From positions 62,001-126,000 of the forward strand of contig CAKNRR010000004.1 in the NCBI GenBank assembly GCA_930990975.1: 64,000 bases of DNA, given 5' to 3'. Positions 17,436-27,720 of this stretch are shown here, in pieces. Position numbers and translations under genes: made by a program. The notes under the pieces are model-generated. The model saw nothing but the letters and a program-made list of their open reading frames with translations. It ran no database searches and had not been told where the DNA came from. Positions within the stretch are counted from its first letter, which is position 1. Each line of letters starts with the position of its first letter. The stretch comes from an uncultured Clostridia bacterium. Its GTDB lineage: Bacteria > Bacillota > Clostridia > Christensenellales > UBA1242.

Positions 17436-18776
17436 ATGAGTAAGATTATAGTAGCAATTTCAACACCTCTTGGAAAAGGTGCAATATCAATAGTGAGAAT
17501 GAGTGGAGAAGGTTGTTTAAAGATAGCAGAAAAACTTTTTTCTTCAAAGTCTTTATCATACGAGAATATAACTCCCCGTTTTTTATATTTAGGAAATTTT
17601 CATTTTGAAGACAAAACAAAAGAGTTGTGTCTTATGGTGTATTTTAAAGCACCTTATTCTTTTACGGGCGAAGATTTGGTTGAGTTTCAAGTTCATGGTG
17701 GGACAGCTTTAACTCAAAAAGTTTTAAGAACTCTTATTGATAATGGTGCAAGAATGGCTCAACCTGGTGAATTCTCAAGAAGAGCTTTTGAAAATGGGAA
17801 GATAAGTTTGGATGAAGCGGAAAACATCATAGATGAGATAAACGCAGATAGCGAAGGAGAACTTAAGGCAACTTTAAATTTGGCAGATGGGAAAATTAAA
17901 TCAAAAATAAAGACATTACAGAACTCTCTTACAGAAAGCATAGCTCAAATTGAAGCAACCTTGGATTATCCTGAGGAAGATTTTGAAAAGTCAGCTAAAG
18001 ATGAAATTTTTGACAATTTAAAGGATGTTAAAAAGCAAATAGAGAGCTTTATCATTGATTCTATGAATGCAAGATATATAAGAAGCGGAATCAATATTGC
18101 AATCGTAGGGAGTCCAAATGTCGGGAAATCCAGCCTTTTAAATGCCCTTATAGGAGAAGAGAGGGCCATTGTTACAGACATTGAGGGAACAACAAGAGAT
18201 GTACTTAATGAAAGTGTTTCATATAAAGGAATTAAACTTAATTTTATTGACACCGCAGGAATAAGAAGCTCAGAAGATAAAGTTGAGAAGATTGGCATTG
18301 AAAAATCAAAACAAACATTACAAAATGCTGATGTGGTCTTGTGGGTGCTTGATGGCAGTCGAAAGATGAATGATTATGATAAAGAAATATCAAAAATTTT
18401 AGAAACACAAAACAATGTTATAACTATAATAAACAAAAATGATAAGCCTAGAATGCTTGAAAATTTTGAAAATGAGATTGTTATATCTGCCTTGGAAGAA
18501 AACAACATTGAAAGCGTAAAAGAAAAGATTTATGGACTTGTCATTAATGAAGATATAGATTACAACAAAACCATAATTATAAATGAAAGACAAATTGACA
18601 TCTTAAAAGAATGTAAAAGTATAATAGATGAAATTTATCAAGCAAAAGAAGAGAGTATGGATATTATAGCCATGAAAATTAAACAACTTTGGAATAGCCT
18701 AGGCAAAATCACTGGAGAAAGTGAAAACGAGCAAATAATTGATTTAATATTCTCTAAATTTTGTTTAGGAAAATAA
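17436..18776 (+). CDS. mnmE: tRNA modification GTPase MnmE
   Basis: 446 residues. With MnmG it installs the 5-carboxymethylaminomethyl group on U34 of some tRNAs. The N-terminal folate-binding domain is followed by a G domain with G1 GSPNVGKSS (225-233), G2 GTTRD (251-255), G3 DTAG (272-275) and G4 NKND (333-336), and the C-terminal CLGK (443-446) carrying the catalytic Cys. No Shine-Dalgarno is present and the -10 box ends six bases before the ATG, so translation is probably from a leaderless mRNA. MnmG, its obligate partner and usual next gene, is not here; rsmG follows directly. Confidence 0.96.
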   Translation: MSKIIVAISTPLGKGAISIVRMSGEGCLKIAEKLFSSKSLSYENITPRFLYLGNFHFEDKTKELCLMVYFKAPYSFTGEDLVEFQVHGGTALTQKVLRTLIDNGARMAQPGEFSRRAFENGKISLDEAENIIDEINADSEGELKATLNLADGKIKSKIKTLQNSLTESIAQIEATLDYPEEDFEKSAKDEIFDNLKDVKKQIESFIIDSMNARYIRSGINIAIVGSPNVGKSSLLNALIGEERAIVTDIEGTTRDVLNESVSYKGIKLNFIDTAGIRSSEDKVEKIGIEKSKQTLQNADVVLWVLDGSRKMNDYDKEISKILETQNNVITIINKNDKPRMLENFENEIVISALEENNIESVKEKIYGLVINEDIDYNKTIIINERQIDILKECKSIIDEIYQAKEESMDIIAMKIKQLWNSLGKITGESENEQIIDLIFSKFCLGK

Positions 18777-18797
18777 ATAAATGCGAGTAAATAAAAT

Positions 18798-19499
18798 ATG
18801 AAAGAATTGATTAAAGAAATATTTGAAAAATATAATTTTTCACTAAATGAAACTCAAATAGAACAGTTTGAGAAATATTATAATTATTTAGTGCAAGAAA
18901 ATGAGAAATACAATTTGACTGCAATAACACAGCCACTTGATGTGATTGTTAAACATTTTATAGATAGTGTTTTGCCTGAGAAAAGTATAGAAAAAAACGC
19001 AACGGTAATTGATATAGGAACTGGAGCTGGTTTTCCAGGGATACCTCTCAAAATTTTAAGAAATGATTTAAAAGTAACTTTGCTGGATAGTTTGCAAAAA
19101 AGGATTAATTTTTTAAATAACCTGATTGAAATTTTAGGTTTAAGTAATATCAAAGCTTTCCATGGCAGAGCTGAAGATTTTGTAGCAAACAAGAGAGAAA
19201 AATATGATTATGCAGTGTCAAGAGCTGTTGCAAACTTGGCAACATTGTCCGAATATATGCTCCCCTATGTGAAAGTTGGCGGAAAAGCAATTATGTATAA
19301 GGGAAACAAATTGCAAGATGAGTTGCAAGCTGGAGAAAATGCTATAAAAATTTTAGGTGGCGAAACTGAAAAGATTGAAAAATATTATTTAGCTGAAGAA
19401 GAAAGCAATAGAGAGGTTTTGATAATCAAAAAGATTAAACCAACAAATAAAAAATATCCAAGAGGCAAAAATCTTCCTAAAACAAAGCCTTTGTGCTAA
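18798..19499 (+). CDS. rsmG: 16S rRNA (guanine-527-N7)-methyltransferase RsmG
   Basis: 233 residues. SAM-dependent enzyme methylating G527 of 16S rRNA. SAM motif DIGTGAGFPGIP at about 72-83, then HGRAEDF and SRAVANLATLSEY typical of the family. Lies 21 bases after mnmE on the same strand and is probably co-transcribed. No clear Shine-Dalgarno (GCGAG sits 12 bases upstream). Confidence 0.95.
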   Translation: MKELIKEIFEKYNFSLNETQIEQFEKYYNYLVQENEKYNLTAITQPLDVIVKHFIDSVLPEKSIEKNATVIDIGTGAGFPGIPLKILRNDLKVTLLDSLQKRINFLNNLIEILGLSNIKAFHGRAEDFVANKREKYDYAVSRAVANLATLSEYMLPYVKVGGKAIMYKGNKLQDELQAGENAIKILGGETEKIEKYYLAEEESNREVLIIKKIKPTNKKYPRGKNLPKTKPLC

Positions 19500-19693
19500 A
19501 AAATTATAAAAACATAGTTAAAAAACGAAAAAAATCAAAAATTTTAAAAAGAAATTTGAAAAAATGATAAGTCAAAAAAATATAGCAGCAATTTCATTAT
19601 TTATTGTAATAGCAATTTTTAATAAAAACTAAAATAAATTGTGATTATAATTTTTTGAAACCAATATAAGAAACATCGATAGAAGAGGGATGA

Positions 19694-20524
19694 ATGAAAA
19701 TAGTTTCATATAACATAAATGGCATCAGGTCAGCAACAAAAGCGGGATTACTTGAATTTATAGACCAACTAGACGCTGATGTATATTGTTTCCAAGAAGT
19801 GAGAGCAAACGAAACAATAACAAAACAAATTATTGAAGGTCAAGATGTTCAAATAAGTTTATTTGAAAGCGAAAAAAGCAAAAATCCTTTAGATAGATAT
19901 TATAAAATTTATAATTGTGGAGATATTGCTGGTTATGCTGGCACAATGATTTTAACAAAGATAAAGCCAAGTAAGATTTCATATGATATGAATGAGTTTT
20001 GGCATGACAACGAGGGAAGAACGACAACAATATTTATAGATAATTTAGCAATAGTCAATGCTTACATACCAAATGGAAACTCAAGGTTAGAATTTAAAAT
20101 GAAGTATTTGGAAGCATTACTCAATTATCTAAAAAAATTAAAACAAAATCACACTGTTATTTGTGTCGGAGATTTTAATATTGCCCACAATGAAATAGAT
20201 TTAACAAACCCAAAAGAATGCAAAAATAAATCGGTGTTTTTGCCAATAGAACGGTCTATGTTTGATAAATTTATAGAAGCAGGATTTATTGATTGTTTTA
20301 GATATTTATATCCACAAAAAGAAGAATATTCATGGAGAAGTTATAAGTCGCGTCAAGTTACAGACATAAAACCAAATCGTAACTTTTGGAAATATCGAAT
20401 AGATTACATATTGCTTAGCAGTTTAAGCGGTCACAACATTAAAGAATGTGAAATGCCAGATTTGGTTTACAGTGATCATTTGCCAGTTATTGCAACAATA
20501 GATAAAATTAATAACACCCAATGA
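19694..20524 (+). CDS. xth: exodeoxyribonuclease III (AP endonuclease)
   Basis: 276 residues of the ExoIII/AP-endonuclease family, cutting DNA at abasic sites with Mg2+. N-terminal KIVSYNINGIRSA, metal-ligand Glu in FQEVRA (about 35), GDFNIAH (about 159-165) with catalytic Asp/Asn, RIDYILLS and the final catalytic YSDHLPV (about 261-267). GAGGGA lies before the ATG. Single gene with its own terminator; the base-excision role fits the nearby dut. Confidence 0.93.
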   Translation: MKIVSYNINGIRSATKAGLLEFIDQLDADVYCFQEVRANETITKQIIEGQDVQISLFESEKSKNPLDRYYKIYNCGDIAGYAGTMILTKIKPSKISYDMNEFWHDNEGRTTTIFIDNLAIVNAYIPNGNSRLEFKMKYLEALLNYLKKLKQNHTVICVGDFNIAHNEIDLTNPKECKNKSVFLPIERSMFDKFIEAGFIDCFRYLYPQKEEYSWRSYKSRQVTDIKPNRNFWKYRIDYILLSSLSGHNIKECEMPDLVYSDHLPVIATIDKINNTQ

Positions 20525-20589
20525 CAAAATATAAAGTAAAAACATAATATAAGAGGAAAATAAACGCAAAATAAACAAAAAAACAAATA

Positions 20590-20624
20590 TAAAAAGCCAC
20601 TAGCAAAAACTTGTGGTTTTTTAT
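20590..20624 (+). terminator. terminator after xth
   Basis: AAAAAGCCAC / GTGGTTTTTT stem with G-T pair and T tract. Confidence 0.8.
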
Positions 20625-21136
20625 TTATGTTTTAAGGTTCTGTTCTATGCAACGAAAATTTATTTAATTTTATAAAAAAACACATTTTCGCAGCAATGGC
20701 TTTGTATAATATAATAATTGAAACATCTTAATTATTTTAAACTAATAGTCCAAAATCGCCATAAATTAAAGCTTATTGTCTTAAGATAATCGACTATAAA
20801 AAAAATATCAATTTTTACACTCCCCTTAATCTTTATTTATTATATAGATTTCATTATAGTTATCATGATGTCCGAGAACTCACTATTTTTAAATATGTTT
20901 TAGCCGCGAAAAGTATATCATGCAAGCCTACAAATACATCTTTTAAACGATGATAAATTATAGAACACATTATTTCAAATTGTTAAAATTCTTGAAAAAT
21001 CTGCGATTTTTAATAAAAGACAGTATAAAAGATGATGATTCCTTTAAAAAATTAAAAGACTGTAAAATTTAGAAAGATTAATTCAACTAAAAAGATTTTT
21101 TTATAACCTCATGAAACACAGAGCTTTTTAATAATA
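20625..21136. other. AT-rich gene-poor stretch
   Basis: No ORF with a ribosome site, no GC-richer block that would suggest a structured RNA, no clear repeat. Confidence 0.5.
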
Positions 21137-21166
21137 AAAAGTAGTCATTTTCTAAAGACTACTTTT
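21137..21166 (-). terminator. hairpin, probable terminator for the minus-strand gene at 21262
   Basis: Perfect 10-bp stem AAAAGTAGTC / GACTACTTTT; on the minus strand the stem is followed by TTATTATT. On the + strand no gene lies upstream that would need it. Confidence 0.6.
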
Positions 21167-21261
21167 AAATTTTGTGTTTTAACTAAATTTAGATTAACAT
21201 TAAACGGGTTATATATTTTATCAAGGATATAGTATATGTTTTAAGATTTAAACTAAAGTTT

Positions 21262-21927
21262 TTATGTCAAATGAGATAGAAGCTCTTTTTTGATTTTCTT
21301 TTGCTCTTCATTTTCAGAATTCTCTTCAATATTTTTTTCACCTAAACCATTTATGTTATCAGAGTCATTTTCTTCATTATTGGAGTCTTTATTGGAATCA
21401 TTGTTGTCTTCACTTACTATTTCAATTGTTTGAATTTCTTGTGACTCCAGTTCGACCTCAACATTATCTTCTTTTTCTATAGATATAGTGGATATAAAAT
21501 CATATAGATCGTCAAAATTGTTTTCCAATTCAAGATAATAACATCTTCCTTCATATCTTCCATCATTTCCACGAATAATGTTGACCCCATAAGAGTTTTT
21601 ATCTATTTTCATCAAAAGTTCATCAAATGGCATTTGGGATTTATAGATTGTTTGTTCAAATTTGAATCTAAGCCATATTCCCGATTTCATCTCTTTAATA
21701 GTAAGATCATGAATACTTACTCCGTATGCAGGCATTTGTCTTGAATTTTCAAGAGCATCACTAAACAGGTTTTCAAATTTTTCAAATTCATCATTGCTTA
21801 AATTTACAAGCTCTCCATTATTATAGATTTCGACAGCTTTTACTTGGTCAAAAAGGTCTGGTAATACATTCGCATGAAAACAGAAAAGAACAGGAAAGAT
21901 CATTAAAAAATAAAGTAATTTATACAT
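21262..21927 (-). CDS. secreted hypothetical protein with acidic tail
   Basis: 221 residues. N-terminal signal peptide (KLLYFLMIFPVLFCFHANV), a folded region of about 120 residues with alternating strands (GIWLRFKFEQTIYKSQ, VNIIRGNDGRYEGRCYYLEL), then a long Asp/Glu/Asn/Ser-rich tail from about residue 150 ending in lysines. No family recognised. AAGGAG precedes the ATG. Probably exported; whether released or membrane-held is unclear. Stands alone in a gene-poor region. Confidence 0.75.
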   Translation of the reverse strand: MYKLLYFLMIFPVLFCFHANVLPDLFDQVKAVEIYNNGELVNLSNDEFEKFENLFSDALENSRQMPAYGVSIHDLTIKEMKSGIWLRFKFEQTIYKSQMPFDELLMKIDKNSYGVNIIRGNDGRYEGRCYYLELENNFDDLYDFISTISIEKEDNVEVELESQEIQTIEIVSEDNNDSNKDSNNEENDSDNINGLGEKNIEENSENEEQKKIKKELLSHLT

Positions 21928-22762
21928 AATAAAAGCTCCTTTTTTCTAGTTTGAATATAAAAGAGGTTATTATTCACTATTTTTTAATGATTTTTTATAG
22001 TTTTTTGACTTTTATTGTCATAAAAACTAAAAGTATAGAAAATTGTAACTATCTCAAATATATAGATACAAACAATTATCAAGAATATGAATTTATAAAT
22101 ATTGCATAAGCAAATTGTGTTGATTAATTTGTTTCCATTCAGTCTTTTTTTTGTTTGACAGTTTGGCAGATTAAAGCAAAGTTTCCAAAATGTTCCATTA
22201 TGTTATATAAAGAATTGAAACTGTTTCATTAAATTTAAAGAAATTAAATGTTTTTAAGAAAGAACATGAAATTTATCGTAAAATGCAAAAATTTTAGTTA
22301 TTTTAACGAAAATGCAATAAAAATATTGAAAAAGTCAGATATTTTCAATAAAAAGTCAATATTTGTTTTAAAGTTGTTTATATAAATATGATTACATAAC
22401 AAGCTGGAGTCGAATGTTCAAGCTTAATCTAGTTAGTTATTTATTTCAAATATTGATTGTTATTAAACCAATATGAGAACAATTTTTGCAATATAAAAAT
22501 CAAACTTACAAAAAACACAAGACAAGATTTATTTCCAATATTTAAGCTTAAGAAAATTATTAAAAGTATGAACAAGTTTCATTGCATTGCATGTATAATT
22601 CATTTCAAATATTTTGAGCATTTTTAATAAAATATTATAAAGATTAAATCTTTTTCATGAACATTTCTCCCTATTAAAAACATCACGTCTTTATAAAACA
22701 TTAAATTATACTTTGGGAAACCAAAGGTTTGACAAAAAAGAATAAAATATGATTATGTAACC
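21928..22762. other. AT-rich gene-poor stretch
   Basis: 835 bases with no credible gene, tRNA or strong hairpin. Part of the gene-poor zone around parS. Confidence 0.5.
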
Positions 22763-23071
22763 TTATCCTACAATATTATTTTCGCGTTCTATTCTGCGTC
22801 GAGCTTCCTGGTATTTCTCTATAGTTTCCAATAAATACCTCTCTTTGCCCCTAGCATCTAGCTTTAATAGTTTGTTATCATCCATTAAGCGCTTAAGAGG
22901 ATTACAAACATAGGTATCTTCATTCATTATTTCTTTAACTTTATTATAAAAATTCTCATCGTTGTTATTAATTATTTTTACATCTACCCCGCAATATGTA
23001 TTTCGAAGGTTTTTGTTTATCATTCTATTTTTAGCTTTCAAAGCCAAAGCTTTTAATAAATCGTTTTTCAT
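22763..23071 (-). CDS. small hypothetical protein, similar in pattern to the one at 23360
   Basis: 102 residues, basic, helical, cytosolic. Its C-terminal half has the spacing Y-x3-P-x-K-x-L, then L-x2-L-x4-K-x2-Y, then a Y and a final I, shared with the divergent gene at 23360-23638. Good AAGGAG before the ATG. No named family recognised. The two genes are head to head, 288 bases apart, on the edge of the parS gene desert. Confidence 0.7.
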   Translation of the reverse strand: MKNDLLKALALKAKNRMINKNLRNTYCGVDVKIINNNDENFYNKVKEIMNEDTYVCNPLKRLMDDNKLLKLDARGKERYLLETIEKYQEARRRIERENNIVG

Positions 23072-23317
23072 TATACTATCTCCTTAAAATTTTATATTAT
23101 TTTCTCACACAGAAAACACTACAATTATACTTTGTTTTTATATTATTTGAAAGTAAAATAATTTGTTATTTAGTTGTTTTATGTCGAAATGTGTAATAAA
23201 ATTTAAGAAAGATTTTTAATTACAAAAATAGTTATTTTTATATAACTAAATTATTTTAAAATATAATAAATTTCGACAATATTTAATAATTATTTTTTAT
23301 GATATATTTTATAAATT

Positions 23318-23326
23318 TGATATAAT
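23318..23326 (+). promoter_or_regulatory. promoter for gene at 23360
   Basis: Extended -10 TGA-TATAAT at 23318-23326; -35 weak. Confidence 0.5.
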
Positions 23327-23359
23327 AAATATGAAATTTTATTAAAAGGAGGAGGGGCG

Positions 23360-23638
23360 ATGTTGAATTTTTTAAATAGCATAATAGAACGATTTAGACC
23401 AGAACAACAGGATATTTCTACTATAAATTTCTTTAAGAATTATGAAGAACAAAACAAATTTATTTCATCTATTAACGAAGATAATTATTTGCAATTTCCT
23501 AAAAAATTGTTAAATATAGAAATTTTAAAACATTTAAATGAAGAAGCGAAGCAACAATATATCAAGCGTTCAGTACAAGTGTATTATGAAATTATTGAAT
23601 GTATAAAGAATGATACACCTATTTATAAAAGATATTAA
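23360..23638 (+). CDS. small hypothetical protein, similar in pattern to the one at 22763
   Basis: 92 residues, helical. Segment YLQFPKKLLNIEILKHLNEE lines up with YVCNPLKRLMDDNKLLKLDA of the neighbour with the same P, K, L and later K..Y positions. Very strong ribosome site AAAGGAGGAGG and a clear terminator, so it is expressed. Function unknown. Confidence 0.75.
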   Translation: MLNFLNSIIERFRPEQQDISTINFFKNYEEQNKFISSINEDNYLQFPKKLLNIEILKHLNEEAKQQYIKRSVQVYYEIIECIKNDTPIYKRY

Positions 23639-23683
23639 TATTTGGCAATTATTGAGAAAATATATTTAATTTATCTTATTTTT

Positions 23684-23708
23684 AACACCTATATGGGTGT
23701 TTTTTTTA
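23684..23708 (+). terminator. terminator after gene at 23360
   Basis: AACACC / GGTGTT stem with T8 tract. Confidence 0.85.
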
Positions 23709-25276
23709 TTGCTTATAATTGTTAGTTGCGAATTTCTTAAGGAAAGCAAACTAAACTTAATATAATACTTTGTTTTTATAAATTCATTTTTTTGTATTAA
23801 AATGATTCAAAAGTTCTTAATAAAACTACTATACTTGCTGGTTTTGTTTTTATAAAAAGATGCTAAAGTCGTGTCACAAATTATAATGGTTTTTATGAAT
23901 ACATTATGATGATCTTTGTTTTTTAGAATTTTCTATATGATATAAATAGTGATTAATAAATATTATTATAGATAATCAGTTGATAGTTGGTTGGATTTTA
24001 GTGTGTCGCTATTAAATGTAATTTTTTGTTTTAAAATTTAAGGACTTGTTTAATATTAAAACATCACATTATGTTTAAATGTTATATAAACACATAGTTA
24101 TAAAATATAATTTTGCTCGACATTTTTATTAATTATTTATGGCTATGGTATTTATTAGAACAAATAAAATAATTTAAAAATATAATATAAATTTATAAAA
24201 TAAAGTTTATTTTACGATAATAAAGTTATAATAAAATAACTATGCATTTTAAATAAACTTGATTATAATATTTAAATTAATTATAAAGAACAAGATAGCA
24301 GAATATGTTTATTGTGCAAAATGCTATCAAGAGTGTTATCATAATTTGTTATAGTAGTATATTGGATTGAATTATTTCGATATTTTTTATTGTAGATTAA
24401 GAATGATGTGTGATTTTTTAATCAAACATATAATATAAATAATATTTAAAACGTTCAAGGTCTTAAAATTGTTTAAGGGTTATATTTATAGATATTTATA
24501 TAATAAAAGCTTGTTGTTGATAGCATGAGAAGTTTTTATAATGTTAAGAACTTTGTGATATATAAATATTTAATTTATCAAGCTAATTAATATAATTTAA
24601 AAAATCTTCTAAAAAATTATTGAATAAAAAATAATAAACTAAATTGCAACAAATATTTTCGAATACAGAATAACGCAACTTTATCTTCTATACAATAAAA
24701 AATCATTCAGTTTGTGGTTTAAAAGAAGCGTGATTTGATAACATGATAATCACATGAATGTAATTATATTCAAACTATTTTGATAACAAATTCCTTATTT
24801 AATTAATTGTCAATAATTTGATATTTACTTATATCTGAAGAGTTAAGTTTAAATATAATGAAAGATCAATTTTTAAAAGATGTTGTGTTGTTCATTTATG
24901 TATTGAGTATATAAATATTAGCTACAAGCTTTTAAGAAGAATTTGTAATATACAGTTTATGTAACAGATTCTTAATTATAAGAGCTGCTTAATTAATTCA
25001 AGTAAAAAACTAAATTTTAAAAATGAATAATCGCATGGATACATTTTGGTAAATTTAATGATACAAACATAAAACTGCAGTTTATTAATTTAGTTTTTAT
25101 ACATATTGTTTAGAACAATAATTACATGCGTTTTGAATCATTTGTGATAACAATCCTAGTGCACAACGATTTTTATGATATTTGTATCAAATCAGCAAAA
25201 ATTATTTTAATCAATTTATACTATTTAAGCTATATTAAGTTAATAATATAAAAACCAATCAAAGCTTAGTCTTTAA

Positions 25277-25336
25277 TGACATATAATATAAAATAATATG
25301 TAATGTAAAATGACATATGATATAATAATGTAAAAC
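25277..25336. repeat. imperfect direct repeat in the gene desert
   Basis: Two units that begin ATGACATATAATAT and ATGACATATGATAT, each ending in AATGTAAAA. Confidence 0.6.
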
Positions 25337-25560
25337 TATTTTATAAGGGCAATAACCTTTATTTTATATTACAAAGCCAATGTTGCTGAAGATTAACTAT
25401 ATTTGTTATAATTAAATATCACATTGTTTTTTAATAATTCTGACTAACAGATAATCAGATATAAAAACATGTAGTGAATTTAATTAAAGCTGCTACATAT
25501 ACTTTTTATAGTGCTTTAACAAAAACACGCCAAAATATACAATATTTAGGCTTATATAAT

Positions 25561-25588
25561 TACAAATGTTTCACGTGAAACATTTGTA
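25561..25588. promoter_or_regulatory. parS: parS site 1
   Basis: A perfect 28-bp palindrome whose core TGTTTCACGTGAAACA (25567-25582) is identical to the ParB-binding parS consensus of Firmicutes. parB lies about 2.3 kb away. Confidence 0.96.
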
Positions 25589-25691
25589 GATAAATTATTT
25601 GACGGAATATTGATTTAAAAACCATAATTATATTGTTTATATTCCCGAGTATTTTATTAAATATTATACTTTTTAAATATCTGAATTATAT

Positions 25692-25715
25692 AAATTGTTT
25701 CACGTGAAACAATTT
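25692..25715. promoter_or_regulatory. parS: parS site 2
   Basis: Perfect 24-bp palindrome with the same 16-bp parS core at 25696-25711, centred 129 bp from site 1. Confidence 0.96.
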
Positions 25716-26370
25716 GTATTGATATAACTGAATTATAGCAATAATGCAAATTAAATTTTAACAATTTAAAAATCTTTAATATCAAGAAAATGGTTTTTAT
25801 AAGAAGTTTAATAATAAAATAAAATATTTTAGCTGTTTTTCTTGTAAAAAATAAATGCAGTGCTTTAAAAATTAAAAAAAATATTAATAATTCATCTTAT
25901 TTTTCTTTTGCTTGTTGAGTTCGCATATATTTTTATATTTTTATTTTTTTATAATTAAATTTATTTTTTGATAATGAAAGATTCAATAATATTAAATTAT
26001 TAAATATTTTAGTTTAATAAGCTCATGTCATGTAAAAATTTATTTGATGTGTGTATGATATAGTTGAAATATTAAATTATTAAAATTGTTATTGATATTT
26101 TAGATTATATAATAATAAATCTAGATATATTGTGTTATATTTATTTTAAACTGATCAATTTAGATTAGAAATTGCAAATAACTTTTTAAATATATTGACA
26201 ATGGAATATAAAATTACTTTTTTAGATTGATGTTATTATTAATAAAATTAATTGTGTGAAAAGTTGTTATTTAATTTATTTAGACTAAAAATTTTTTATA
26301 AATATTGTTTTGCACTTTATTTATTATTGCATAGTGCATTTAAAAATTACAGTGCAATTGTTAAATTAAT

Positions 26371-26404
26371 TTTATAGCACTATTAACAATGATAGTGCTG
26401 TAAA
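26371..26404. repeat. strong hairpin upstream of rubrerythrin
   Basis: Arms TTTATAGCACTAT and ATAGTGCTGTAAA form a 13-bp stem (one G-T) with an 8-base loop. No T tract follows. It lies 49 bp upstream of the rubrerythrin -35, so it would not be in that mRNA; an operator or a small RNA element is possible. Confidence 0.55.
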
Positions 26405-26452
26405 TTGTGCACCTAAAGATTTAAAAACATGAAATTTATTTACAAAATGTGT

Positions 26453-26481
26453 TTGGAAAAGAATTCCTTATATGATATAAT
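26453..26481 (+). promoter_or_regulatory. rubrerythrin promoter with possible Fur/PerR-type element
   Basis: TTGGAA (26453-26458), 17 bp, extended TGA-TATAAT (26476-26481). The -35 overlaps TGGAAAAGAATTCC (26454-26467), which matches the core of the 9-1-9 inverted repeat before the peroxiredoxin gene at 12 of 14 positions. Confidence 0.7.
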
Positions 26482-26499
26482 AAACATGGAGGTTTTAAA

Positions 26500-27042
26500 A
26501 TGAAAGAATTAAAAGGTACAAAAACAGAAAAGAATTTAATGGAAGCATTTGCTGGTGAAAGCCAAGCAAGAAATAAATATACATATTATGCATCAAAGGC
26601 TAAGAAAGATGGATTTGAGCAGATTGCAAGTATATTTGAAGAAACAGCTAACAATGAAAAAGAACATGCTAAAATGTGGTTTAAAGCTTTACATAATGGA
26701 GCTGTTCCTGGTACATTAGAAAATTTGATTGATGCTGCTGCTGGAGAACATGGTGAATGGACTGATATGTATGCTAGAATGGCAAAAGAAGCAAGAGAAG
26801 AAGGTTTTGATGAAATCGCATTCAAGTTTGAAGAAGTTGGTAAAATTGAAAAAAGACATGAAGAAAGATACAATAAACTTGCAGAACTTGTTAGAGAAGG
26901 AAAAGTATTCAAAAAGACTGAAAAGAGAGTTTGGATTTGCAGAAACTGCGGACATATCTATGTTGGAGATCAAGCACCTGCAAAATGCCCTGTTTGCGAT
27001 CACCCAGAATCATACTTTGAACTTTTTGTTGAAGAATTTTAG
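26500..27042 (+). CDS. rbr: rubrerythrin
   Basis: 180 residues. Peroxide reductase of anaerobes: an N-terminal four-helix diiron domain (EAFAGESQARNKY with Glu20, EKEH with Glu53 and His56, later Glu and His ligands near 114-120) and a C-terminal rubredoxin domain binding one Fe via Cys147, Cys150, Cys163 and Cys166 (CRNCG, CPVC). Reduces H2O2 to water with electrons from rubredoxin. GGAGG precedes the ATG, and the gene has its own promoter and terminator. Often under PerR; a shared element with the peroxiredoxin gene supports that here. Confidence 0.97.
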   Translation: MKELKGTKTEKNLMEAFAGESQARNKYTYYASKAKKDGFEQIASIFEETANNEKEHAKMWFKALHNGAVPGTLENLIDAAAGEHGEWTDMYARMAKEAREEGFDEIAFKFEEVGKIEKRHEERYNKLAELVREGKVFKKTEKRVWICRNCGHIYVGDQAPAKCPVCDHPESYFELFVEEF

Positions 27043-27049
27043 TATTGAT

Positions 27050-27079
27050 AAAAAGCATGTTGCATCAACATGCTTTTTT
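27050..27079 (+). terminator. terminator after rubrerythrin
   Basis: AAAAGCATGTTG / CAACATGCTTTT with T6. Confidence 0.95.
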
Positions 27080-27720
27080 GATATATATCTATCTGTGCTA
27101 CAGAAGATAAAAACTGTATAAATAGTTTGTATCAAAGATAATTAAAAGGTCTTGAAAAGTAAAATCTAAGGATTAATCTATAAATATCATTTTACTTTTA
27201 ATAGCGCTAAATAAAAACTATTTGCTTGTGGTTATCAATTTTGTTTTTTATGTGTTTGTTATCGTTATCAGCATTATTTTTTATTTGAACGAGGCTTAAT
27301 ATAAGATAATGTATTTTGATTAATTATATTTATTGCTAGGAGATTTTTATAAATAATTGAGTTATTTGTAGGCAGGTATTTATAAAGCCTAAAGGTGTTT
27401 TTTGATAAGAATAAATGAATAATTTCATTTATATAAAAAAGTGTTTTGGCTTTTTATTGTAAAGCTTTTGGTCTAAAAGTCTGGTATTATGTATAAGAAT
27501 ATCAAAGTTTTTAAAGGCTTGCTCAATTGTTTTTATATATTTACTTTATAAAGTCTGGTATAAGTCTTGTAGTAAAAAAATAATTGTATTTGATCATGTT
27601 ACATTTTTATGCAAAATACAATAGTTATGATTTAATAATTATATATAATATATATGGCATTTATAATCTATTTTAATTATTATGAATTGAGAAAATGTTT
27701 TTAAGAATATAAGTAAAATA
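27080..27720. other. AT-rich noncoding stretch
   Basis: About 640 bases with no supported gene, repeat or RNA. Continues the gene-poor character around parS. Confidence 0.5.

Larger units (their letters stand above)
23709..26370. other. gene desert carrying two parS sites
   Basis: Together with its flanks, 23639-26499 is 2.86 kb with no reading frame of 60 codons on either strand and no ribosome-site plus start combination I can support. Base composition is extremely A/T rich with short TATAAT-like words everywhere. No GC-richer block that would mark 6S, tmRNA, SRP or RNase P RNA. The only strongly non-random elements are two perfect CACGTG-centred palindromes (25561-25588, 25692-25715) and an imperfect tandem repeat (25277-25336). 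Likely a centromere-like segregation region. Confidence 0.75.

Noticed and set aside
23709..26499. A stable structured RNA (6S, tmRNA, SRP or RNase P RNA) in the gene desert
   Set aside because: In such AT-rich DNA these RNAs stand out as GC-richer blocks with long helices; none is seen.
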